Source of the DNA: Flavihumibacter fluminis
Lineage (GTDB): Bacteria; Bacteroidota; Bacteroidia; Chitinophagales; Chitinophagaceae
NCBI RefSeq assembly: GCF_021491375.1
Contig: NZ_JAKEVY010000004.1
Coordinates: forward strand, 434,001-498,000
Reading direction: 5' to 3'
DNA length: 64,000 nt
The notes below the pieces were generated by a model. That model ran no database searches and was not told the DNA's origin. It saw nothing but the letters and a program-made list of their open reading frames with translations. Both the position numbers and the translations under genes were made by a program. Below are positions 41,910 to 49,715 of the stretch, piece after piece (within the stretch, counting starts at the first letter, position 1; every line of letters starts with the position of its first letter).

Positions 41910-43025
41910 CTATTCATACTGATTCTTCACATAATACCCACTCTCCTTCAGCAGCTTCTCCTTTCTAAAGCTGTCCACATCCGCGGCTACCATTTCACTT
42001 ACCAGTCCGGCCAGGTCATATTTCGGTTTCCATCCCAGTTTGGTCTGCGCCTTAGTGGGGTCACCAATCAGCAGGTCCACTTCAGTCGGACGATAATATC
42101 TTGGATCCACAGCTACCACTTCCTTACCCGCTTCCAGCTGGAATTCAGGATTGGAACAGCTTACCACTTTGGCTACTTCACCGGCTTCAGATCCGCTGAA
42201 CTCAATTTCAATGCCTACTTCCGCAAATGCCATCCGTACAAATTCCCGAACCGGAGTAGTTACACCAGTTGCAATGACATAATCCTCCGGAGTATCCTGC
42301 TGCAGGATCCGCCACATGGCTTCCACATAATCCTTTGCATGACCCCAGTCGCGCCGCGCATTCAGGTTACCCAGGTAAATCTTATCCTGCATTCCAAGGG
42401 CAATCTTTGCTACACCACGGGTGATCTTGCGCGTCACAAAAGTTTCCCCTCTCAGCGGAGATTCATGGTTAAAGAGGATCCCATTCACCGCAAACATGCC
42501 ATAAGCTTCACGGTAGTTCACTGTAATCCAGTAGGCGTACATCTTTGCTACTGCATAAGGCGAACGGGGATAAAATGGCGTCGTTTCACTTTGGGGTACT
42601 GCCTGCACCAGCCCGTATAATTCAGAAGTGGATGCCTGGTATACCTTGGTTTTTTTGGTTAATCCCAACAATCGAACCGCTTCCAGTATCCGCAGGGTAC
42701 CAATACCATCGGCATTGGCAGTATATTCAGGCGTTTCAAAACTCACATGCACATGGCTCATCGCAGCCAGGTTATAAATCTCATCCGGCTGAGTCTCCTG
42801 GATGATTCGAATCAGGTTGGTACTATCGGTCAGATCACCATAATGCAGGTGCAACTTCACATTTTTTTCGTGGGGATCCTGGTAAAGGTGATCTATCCGG
42901 TCAGTATTGAAGAGGGATGCACGGCGCTTAATGCCATGCACGATATAACCTTTACTTAATAAGAGTTCCGCGAGGTAGGCACCGTCCTGTCCGGTGATGC
43001 CGGTAACTAAAGCAACTTTCGACAT
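41910..43025 (-). CDS. gmd: GDP-mannose 4,6-dehydratase
   Basis: 371 residues. [20 protein letters not shown] opens the NAD-binding site, [20 protein letters not shown] follows, and the catalytic YxxxK is in [19 protein letters not shown]. Converts GDP-mannose to GDP-4-keto-6-deoxymannose. Length agrees with the family (about 370). 6 bp after the GT2 gene and upstream of fcl. Confidence 0.96.
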   Translation of the reverse strand: MSKVALVTGITGQDGAYLAELLLSKGYIVHGIKRRASLFNTDRIDHLYQDPHEKNVKLHLHYGDLTDSTNLIRIIQETQPDEIYNLAAMSHVHVSFETPEYTANADGIGTLRILEAVRLLGLTKKTKVYQASTSELYGLVQAVPQSETTPFYPRSPYAVAKMYAYWITVNYREAYGMFAVNGILFNHESPLRGETFVTRKITRGVAKIALGMQDKIYLGNLNARRDWGHAKDYVEAMWRILQQDTPEDYVIATGVTTPVREFVRMAFAEVGIEIEFSGSEAGEVAKVVSCSNPEFQLEAGKEVVAVDPRYYRPTEVDLLIGDPTKAQTKLGWKPKYDLAGLVSEMVAADVDSFRKEKLLKESGYYVKNQYE

Positions 43026-43031
43026 TATAGT

Positions 43032-43784
43032 TTATTTGATAAGGAATTGTCCAATTTTTCTAAACGGTTTCAAAGGTATGGTAAAAAAATACGGGGTCAA
43101 ACCGTTGACAGTCCAGGCTCTCCGGTCTTCCCGGTTGGCTTTCCAGCGATTTCTGAAACTGGCATTGCTTTGTCCACCCATTCTCATTTTCACCACCACT
43201 TGCGGCAGGTAAGCAGCCGGAGCATTGTAACGCAGGAGGAAGCGCAACATCAGTTCATAATCAGCCGAATGCCGAAAACTGGTATTAAAAACGCCGCATT
43301 GCTCATACAATTGTTTACGAACAAAAAAACTTGGGTGGGGAGGCATCCAGCCATAGTAAAAGGCCTGCTGGTCGTAGGTACCGGCTTTCCAGTATCGAAT
43401 AACCTTGCTGGTATCCTCCGCATCAACGTATTGAAGATCAGCATAAACTGCCAGGGTATCGGGATTCTGGAAAAGCTCCACGATTTTTTCAATAACCCGG
43501 TTATCCGCGTAAAAATCATCTGAATTCAAAATACCGATGATATCACCTGACGCCAGCTTTATACCCTTATTCATAGCATCATACAGGCCTTTATCCGGCT
43601 CGGAAACAAACCGGGCCACATGGGGATATCGGGCTATAATAGCTGCTGTATCATCTATAGATACTCCATCAATAATGAGGTGTTCAATCCTCGGATAGGT
43701 TTGACTGGCAACGCTTTCCAGGGTGTCGGCCAGGGTAGCCGCGCTGTTATAGGTTGCTGTAATAATCGTTACGAGTGGTTCCAT
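43032..43784 (-). CDS. Glycosyltransferase family 2
   Basis: 250 residues from the ATG at 43784, five bases after the stop of the wcaF-like gene; the longer frame to 43943 lies inside that gene. GT-A opening VTIITATYNSAATLADTLES, IIDGVSIDDT and the metal-binding NSDDFY. Resembles WcaE-like colanic acid transferases that transfer fucose, consistent with gmd and fcl downstream (inference). Confidence 0.85.
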   Translation of the reverse strand: MEPLVTIITATYNSAATLADTLESVASQTYPRIEHLIIDGVSIDDTAAIIARYPHVARFVSEPDKGLYDAMNKGIKLASGDIIGILNSDDFYADNRVIEKIVELFQNPDTLAVYADLQYVDAEDTSKVIRYWKAGTYDQQAFYYGWMPPHPSFFVRKQLYEQCGVFNTSFRHSADYELMLRFLLRYNAPAAYLPQVVVKMRMGGQSNASFRNRWKANREDRRAWTVNGLTPYFFTIPLKPFRKIGQFLIK

Positions 43785-43789
43785 CTTCA

Positions 43790-44347
43790 CTATTCGATCG
43801 TTCTTTTTTTTACAGGCAATGCAGGGTTTCCCTGGTAAATCGTGTAAGCTTCCAGGTTGGTGGTGGCTATGGAACCGACGCTTAAAACGCTGTGACTGTA
43901 GCAGGTAATACCCGGACAAACAACAGCCTTCGCTCCAATCCAAACCCCGTCTTCGAGAGTAATGGGTGCCACCATCAGATCGAAGGAAGCCTTTTTATAA
44001 TTATGATTGCCGGTTAACAGATAGGCTCCCTGCGACAAACAGGCATGTGCACCAATCTGCACCCGGCAGAGGTTATCAATCCACGCGCCTTCACCAATCC
44101 AGCTGTAATCGCCAATGCTAAGCAGCCAGGGGTACTTGATCTGAACCCGGGGCTTGATAACAACCCCTTTTCCAATCTGCGCACCAAATGCCCGGAGCAG
44201 CACAATTTTCAAGCTATTCAGCGGTAGCCAGGCCGATTCAAAGAAAACAAGACTTGTATAATACCAAAGCAGGCGCTTCCAGGCGGGGGCACCGATGGTA
44301 GGCGGATACCAGTCATTATTATACCGGGAAAGATCTGTCCTGCTCAT
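43790..44347 (-). CDS. WcaF-like colanic-acid-type O-acetyltransferase
   Basis: 185 residues. N-terminal helix with WKRLLWYYTSLVFFESAWLP typical of WcaF, then beta-helix repeats and LTGNHNYKKASFDLMVAPIT with the active-site His (GNHNY). Acetylates a sugar of the repeat unit, in colanic acid a fucose; the gmd/fcl neighbours fit. Overlaps the GT4 gene upstream by 4 bp. Confidence 0.87.
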   Translation of the reverse strand: MSRTDLSRYNNDWYPPTIGAPAWKRLLWYYTSLVFFESAWLPLNSLKIVLLRAFGAQIGKGVVIKPRVQIKYPWLLSIGDYSWIGEGAWIDNLCRVQIGAHACLSQGAYLLTGNHNYKKASFDLMVAPITLEDGVWIGAKAVVCPGITCYSHSVLSVGSIATTNLEAYTIYQGNPALPVKKRTIE

Positions 44348-45489
44348 TTAAATAGTTCGCGATAGTTTGTATTATACGCTGCATTCTCAAAATAATTGTT
44401 TGCGAGCCGGTATGCACCTTCCGACCACTGATTATAGGTTTCCTGGTCCATCTCCAGCAATCGTCCGATAGCTGCAGCAAATTGCTCCGGCAACTCCAAT
44501 GGAAGATCCCAGCCCGCCTGTTGGCTTTCCAGCTTTCTCCACGGCGTACGATCACTGATCAGTACCGGCTTCCCACTGATCAGGGCTTCAAAGATAGCAT
44601 GACCGAAGTTTTCACCCCGGCTGGGTAATACCAACGCATGGGCATCCAGCATTTTTTCAAAGGATTCCTGCTGAGGTAGCGCCCCGTATTCCCTGACCTG
44701 TACACTAGAAGGAAGTTCCTTTATCATCTCCCTGCATTTTTCAACATATCCGGATGGCCCCGGTTCTCCAATCAGGTGCAATTCAATTTGTCTCTTCCGG
44801 TTTTGCTTCAGCAGGTCCAATACATAATCCAGGTTTTTGGTGGGATGGAGCCTACCCAGGAATATCAGTTTTAATTCCCCCGGTGATTTCGATAGCGTAG
44901 CAGGCTTTTGTTCTCTGAATGCCGGAATGTTACCTACCACCCTTATGTCCGCACCTGGGAAATGTTGCTTTATGTATCCAGCCTCCTCTTCTGTTGTTGC
45001 CTGAAAAATAATTCGCTTCTGCCAACCCATCCAGCGAAAAAGGGTCAGAAAGATTTTCTTTTTGCCTGATTTGAGTCCTAATGCACCTGGATGTAACATC
45101 CCCCGTGGCGCAAGAATTATTTTTTGATTCCTGAACGAACGGGAAACCAACAATGGCAGAAGGGTAAAAGGAAAAGAAAACATGCTATTCAAATAAATCC
45201 TACAGGTAGGATATTGTTCAAAGAGTTGTTTCAACCATTTCCGGCTGATAAAACCTGGCGATGCATAAAATACCTGTTCACCAAAAATGCCACTGGTCCA
45301 TTGATTCAATGGAACCTGGTCGTAAGCTGTTTCGCTGTCCAAATCCCTGTCAGATGTGATCACATAAAACTGATAGGCAGATGACATCGCCTGCACCAGG
45401 TTGACACAGGACTGGATAGGCCCCCCGGCTTTATAACCAGGGTAATACCAGTCGGTAAATAAAAGCACAACGGGCCTGTCAGAGTTCAT
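44344..45489 (-). CDS. Glycosyltransferase family 4
   Basis: 381 residues. Opening LLFTDWYYPGYKAGGPIQSC, donor domain LKLIFLGRLHPTKNLDYVLD, ENFGHAIFEALISGKPVLIS with conserved glutamates. Retaining transferase of locus 2. Its start overlaps the asnB-type gene by 11 bp. Sugar unknown. Confidence 0.87.
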   Translation of the reverse strand: MNSDRPVVLLFTDWYYPGYKAGGPIQSCVNLVQAMSSAYQFYVITSDRDLDSETAYDQVPLNQWTSGIFGEQVFYASPGFISRKWLKQLFEQYPTCRIYLNSMFSFPFTLLPLLVSRSFRNQKIILAPRGMLHPGALGLKSGKKKIFLTLFRWMGWQKRIIFQATTEEEAGYIKQHFPGADIRVVGNIPAFREQKPATLSKSPGELKLIFLGRLHPTKNLDYVLDLLKQNRKRQIELHLIGEPGPSGYVEKCREMIKELPSSVQVREYGALPQQESFEKMLDAHALVLPSRGENFGHAIFEALISGKPVLISDRTPWRKLESQQAGWDLPLELPEQFAAAIGRLLEMDQETYNQWSEGAYRLANNYFENAAYNTNYRELFK

Positions 45490-47332
45490 TTTTTTTCAGC
45501 CAGTGCGATAAAATAATAAATAACCAAACTTCGATCCACCGGATCGAAGGGTCTCCTTTCAGAAACTGTTGCCATTGCACTTGAAGTGCCGGCCCATTGA
45601 TAAAATCGCGTTTCGACAACTCCTGGATTTCCGCATCACAGAAACTGCGCAACTCCGTTTTCATCCACTGTTCCCAGGGAAAAACAAATCCCTGTTTACG
45701 GCGATGAACAACCTCATGGGGCAGGCGTTCCCCCAGTGATTCTACCAGCAACTGCTTTGGAAATGCAGGTTCTTTCAGCTGATCGGGAATCTGCAATACA
45801 TATTCAATCAATTCGTGATCAAAAAATGGTTCCCTCACTTCCAGGCTAACGGCCATGCTCATCTGATCCGTATCTTTCAGTAAGGTATATTGCGTATAGC
45901 CCAGGTATTCGGCTATAGATACCTGTGAGTATTCCGGAAAATCGTGCAGCCGTTCCAGGTTTTGAAGCGCCCGTTGAACGGGATCTGCGGCAGGTAACCC
46001 GATGCGAATAAATTTATGATGGCCAGCGGGCGTAATGATCTGCCTGAATATGGGATAAAGGTTTTCAATTTGCGGTGATGGAACCTGCAGCAGTTGTTTC
46101 AGGCGGTCTTTGCGGCTGGACCCACTGCCCAACAGGGATGCCATCAAGGTACGAACAGGAGTCGTCAATGCCCAGGCGCTTTTATATTTTTGTACCTGTC
46201 TGAACTGCCGGAAAAACGGATAACCTGCAAACAATTCATCTCCCCCTATTCCAGAGAGTGCTACCGTGATTCCAGCCTCCCGGATAGCTTTGGAAACCAC
46301 ATAACTGTTAATACCATCGCCACTGGGTGTATCCATAGCAGCAAGCGCCGGCAGCAGGTTGTCCAGCATATATTCCGGCTTTTGTAAAATGGTGTGATGC
46401 CGGGAATTGAATTTTTTTGCTACCAGTTCTGCATAACCGCTTTCATCAAAGCCTTTTTCACTGAAGCTGATATTGAAGGTTTCAGGAGGGCGACTGCTCA
46501 CCTCTGCCATTAGCGCGACCACTGCACTGGAATCAATGCCACCAGATAAAAAAGCACCAACAGGTACATCACTCACCAAGCGCTGTTCCACTGCTGAGCG
46601 AAGAAGGCGTAGGATTTCCGATTGTGCCTGCTGTCTTGATTCAGGTGGGGTAAAAGCAGTTCGGGATTGTATATCCCACCAGCTGCCAGTTTCAATTTTA
46701 CCTGCCTTGATTTTCATCCAGCAACCGGCTTTTAATTCCTGGATGCCTTTAATAATCGTATTTGGGCCGGGAACTGACTGGTAGCGAAAATAACCGGCCA
46801 GCGCATCGGTATTCAATTCTTTTTTTACCAATCCGCTTGCGAGTATAGATCGAATTTCCGAAGCAAAAAGGAGGCAGTTAGATTGTTCAGCAAAATAGAG
46901 AGGTTTCACCCCGAGGCGGTCACGCACCAACCAGAGTGTTTCCTCCTGGCGGTCCCAGATGGCGAAAGCAAACATTCCTTTGAATTTGGGAAGGGCCGCT
47001 AATCCCCAGCGGCTCCAGGCTTCCACCAGCACTTCAGTATCGCCGGTACTTTTGAAGGAATGATCTGTTATCGTCGCTTTTACTTCCTGGAAATTATAGA
47101 GCTCACCATTAAATACAAGCTGGTAGCGATTGTTGGCACTGCTAAACGGCTGGTTGCCGGATGGGCTCAGATCAATGATCGACAGGCGGCGGTGTCCAAG
47201 GGCAATACGGCCTTCTACAAAATGCCCATCCGCATCCGGCCCCCGGTGGGCGATAGCATCCGTCATAGAGTGGATTTGCTCCTCCAATGGATTCGAATCA
47301 GTGAAAGAAAGAATGCCTGCTATGCCACACAT
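45479..47332 (-). CDS. Glutamine-dependent amidotransferase, asparagine-synthase (AsnB) type
   Basis: 617 residues. N-terminal nucleophile domain begins MCGIAGILSF with Cys2, glutaminase loop RIALGHRRLSIIDLSPSGNQP; the synthetase domain has the ATP pyrophosphatase loop SGGIDSS at 263-269 and SGIGGDELFAGY. Inside a polysaccharide operon such enzymes are thought to amidate uronic acid carboxyls (for example WbpS-like in Pseudomonas O-antigen) rather than make free asparagine. No other asparagine-metabolism gene is nearby. Substrate is inferred. Confidence 0.85.
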   Translation of the reverse strand: MCGIAGILSFTDSNPLEEQIHSMTDAIAHRGPDADGHFVEGRIALGHRRLSIIDLSPSGNQPFSSANNRYQLVFNGELYNFQEVKATITDHSFKSTGDTEVLVEAWSRWGLAALPKFKGMFAFAIWDRQEETLWLVRDRLGVKPLYFAEQSNCLLFASEIRSILASGLVKKELNTDALAGYFRYQSVPGPNTIIKGIQELKAGCWMKIKAGKIETGSWWDIQSRTAFTPPESRQQAQSEILRLLRSAVEQRLVSDVPVGAFLSGGIDSSAVVALMAEVSSRPPETFNISFSEKGFDESGYAELVAKKFNSRHHTILQKPEYMLDNLLPALAAMDTPSGDGINSYVVSKAIREAGITVALSGIGGDELFAGYPFFRQFRQVQKYKSAWALTTPVRTLMASLLGSGSSRKDRLKQLLQVPSPQIENLYPIFRQIITPAGHHKFIRIGLPAADPVQRALQNLERLHDFPEYSQVSIAEYLGYTQYTLLKDTDQMSMAVSLEVREPFFDHELIEYVLQIPDQLKEPAFPKQLLVESLGERLPHEVVHRRKQGFVFPWEQWMKTELRSFCDAEIQELSKRDFINGPALQVQWQQFLKGDPSIRWIEVWLFIILSHWLKKNEL

Positions 47333-47378
47333 TTACTGGAAATTTGAATACTAATTAGGTTTAATTTGCAAGCCAGGC

Positions 47379-48701
47379 ATGAAACAAGCATCACAAAAAC
47401 TGGATCTGACTCAAAAGCTGGCAGTGCTTTGTATTTTTTCTGTCTTCCTGGATAAAGCTATTCGGGGAGCAGGGCTACCCTTTGACTTTTACTATTACTA
47501 TATCGCTTTTATTGCCTTTCTGGTATCTCTTGTTTATCAGAACCGGAAGATTTTTCTTCCTCCAAAATGGTTTAACCTGGGGTTTGGTGCAGTGGCCATC
47601 GCAAGTTTATTTGTAACAATTTACAACGGATTGCTGGGGTTTGAATACCTGAAACAACTCCTTGGCATTGTATTCACGAGTCTTGTATCCTATAATATTT
47701 TTGTGGTTTTCAGATTCGATATTCAGCGAATTTTCGAGTATTACCTGTTTTTTGCTTTCCTGGTTGCGCTTCATGCTGTGTTAGATAATCTCTTACACAT
47801 CGCTGGCATACACCTGACACCTTATTCAGTAGTTAGCCCTTTAATTATCCGGGAATATGGAATCATGGGGGAACCTTTCTACCTGGCAATGGCCATTACC
47901 CCAGCCCTTGCATATTACACCTGTTATTTTCAACGAACCTGGAAGCAGTTAAAATTCAGGTACCTGGTCTTACTGGCCTGTTATCTTGTCACCTATTCAT
48001 CCACTGCACTGATGGGTATTGGCCTGTCGGTGTTTTTTGCGCTTTATCTGAATAATTTTTTCAATGCCCGAAGCAACCGCTTTGTATTTGCCCCTTTAAT
48101 CATAGTTCCGATCGTATTATTGATTGTGAACCTGATTGATACCATCAGCTTGTTCAACAAACGGTACTATGATACTACTTCTCTCTTTTTGTCAAAAGAT
48201 ATTGATGTTAAAGAAGCAGGCAAATCCAACTCCAGTACGTTCGCGCTTTATTCCAATTTCATTATTGCGCGGGATTCTTTTCTTGAAAATCCACTATTCG
48301 GATCGGGTCTTGGATCGCACCCGCTCATTTATGAAAACACTTTTTTGAAATACTTTCCTCCGAACTACCTGAAAGGTTACGGAGCCCAGAACCAGCAGGA
48401 TGCCAATTCACGTTTCTTACGACTGTTATCTGAAACCGGACTTATGGGCACCGTATTGTTCTTGCTTTTCGTGATTATTTTCTTCGCGCCTAAATCAGCT
48501 ATCCGGTCTGCTGCAGGAAAAGAAATCGCAGCTATTAATTATGCCATCTTCATTTATATTCTGTTGGGGTTGATTCGAAATGGCAACTACATCAATGTTG
48601 GTTTCTTTTTCTTTTTCTTCATGTATTATATTTCCAACAGATTACTCGTAAACAATCCGGTACTACATATCAAGCAGCGCTTGAGTCCAGGTTTGGGGTG
48701 A
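47379..48701 (+). CDS. O-antigen ligase/polymerase-like membrane protein (Wzy of locus 2), opposite strand
   Basis: 440 residues, about twelve membrane helices. It has the Wzy_C/WaaL-like layout: long periplasmic loop near residues 255-350 containing DSFLENPLFGSGLGSHPLIYE, where the glycine- and histidine-rich GxGxH-like region is characteristic, then terminal helices. The only plus-strand gene within locus 2; 46 bp from the divergent asnB-type gene and overlapping the convergent GT gene by 39 bp. Polymerises repeat units flipped by Wzx (56142-57590). Confidence 0.82.
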   Translation: MKQASQKLDLTQKLAVLCIFSVFLDKAIRGAGLPFDFYYYYIAFIAFLVSLVYQNRKIFLPPKWFNLGFGAVAIASLFVTIYNGLLGFEYLKQLLGIVFTSLVSYNIFVVFRFDIQRIFEYYLFFAFLVALHAVLDNLLHIAGIHLTPYSVVSPLIIREYGIMGEPFYLAMAITPALAYYTCYFQRTWKQLKFRYLVLLACYLVTYSSTALMGIGLSVFFALYLNNFFNARSNRFVFAPLIIVPIVLLIVNLIDTISLFNKRYYDTTSLFLSKDIDVKEAGKSNSSTFALYSNFIIARDSFLENPLFGSGLGSHPLIYENTFLKYFPPNYLKGYGAQNQQDANSRFLRLLSETGLMGTVLFLLFVIIFFAPKSAIRSAAGKEIAAINYAIFIYILLGLIRNGNYINVGFFFFFFMYYISNRLLVNNPVLHIKQRLSPGLG

Positions 48702-49715
48702 AATACGTGCTGCCAGTTGCATACTGTTAGTTGCTTTATCCAGCAATGCCTCATCTGATTGTGCCGCTATTAAACGAAATGCTGAAAGGATATCGGATTG
48801 CTGATGAGAGGAAATCAGCCAGCCATTGCTTTCGTTCAGAAAGGCATCAGCTGCTCCCACCTGCGGGCTAAGCAGAAGTGGGAAACCTGCCGCAGCAAAC
48901 TCATGAACCGCTACACCCCAGGGTTCAAATTTACTTATCAATACAAACACACCGGCCTGCTCAATAACAGCATCCAATTGATCGGGCTGAATAAAACCAA
49001 GATGTTTGATTTTAGGATGTAGTATTCTGCTTTCAAAACCCGGGCCCGTTCCCACACACCAAAGCTCCCATTCGGAGGGCTCTAGCTCCTGCCATTTAAC
49101 AAAAGCATCCCAGAGTTCTGTGTAGGCTTTTTCAGGAATATAGCGGGCTACACATAAAAATACTTTTGGAAACCGGTTTGCTTTTAACGCTAATCCCCAC
49201 TTTCCTTTTTCCATAAATACCGGCAGATCGCAGGAATAAAAATGGTTCCGGATCTGCTCTTTCCGAAAACCAAGAAACCTTGCATACGCGGCCTGTCTTT
49301 CGCCTGGTAACCAAAGGTATCGAAAGCTCCTTTTTAAAACAGGGGCTCCGGTAAATTTCCATATCCACTGCTTCAGGTTTCCCAGGAGGTGATTATCAAA
49401 ACAAAGTACCGTAATGGCTTTTTTTCTCCAGGCATAGCAAAGCCGCACATAGTCCTTATTGATCCAGCCTGAGCATATTATGTGAGTAGGCTGAATTTCG
49501 TTGGAAAATCCTTTTAAGTCGGCGTAGGAGACAAACTCCTGTACCGGCCGAAAACTCCCAATAGCAGCAAAATCAAACTGAAACGGAGCTTCTTTATTGA
49601 TGGGAAAATGTACCACCGTTATCCTGGCATCCGGATCCAATTTCCTTAATGCCTTCAGGCAGGCGATTGTATATCCGGCAAGCTCCGTATATAGAAACAG
49701 ATAGGATCTTTTCAT
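48663..49715 (-). CDS. Glycosyltransferase, GT-B fold (family 4 type)
   Basis: 350 residues. FLCVARYIPEKAYTELWDAF opens the donor domain, LWCVGTGPGF and EPWGVAVHEFAAAGFPLLLS give the phosphate-binding and EAxxxG-type motifs. Its last 39 bp overlap the 3' end of the plus-strand polymerase. Follows the 873-residue secreted protein by a 4-bp overlap. Confidence 0.83.
   Translation of the reverse strand: MKRSYLFLYTELAGYTIACLKALRKLDPDARITVVHFPINKEAPFQFDFAAIGSFRPVQEFVSYADLKGFSNEIQPTHIICSGWINKDYVRLCYAWRKKAITVLCFDNHLLGNLKQWIWKFTGAPVLKRSFRYLWLPGERQAAYARFLGFRKEQIRNHFYSCDLPVFMEKGKWGLALKANRFPKVFLCVARYIPEKAYTELWDAFVKWQELEPSEWELWCVGTGPGFESRILHPKIKHLGFIQPDQLDAVIEQAGVFVLISKFEPWGVAVHEFAAAGFPLLLSPQVGAADAFLNESNGWLISSHQQSDILSAFRLIAAQSDEALLDKATNSMQLAARISPQTWTQALLDM

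Noticed and set aside
43785-43943. Longer GT2 frame with 53 extra residues
   Set aside because: It lies inside the WcaF-like gene in another frame; the ATG at 43784 follows that gene's stop and starts the GT2 motif.
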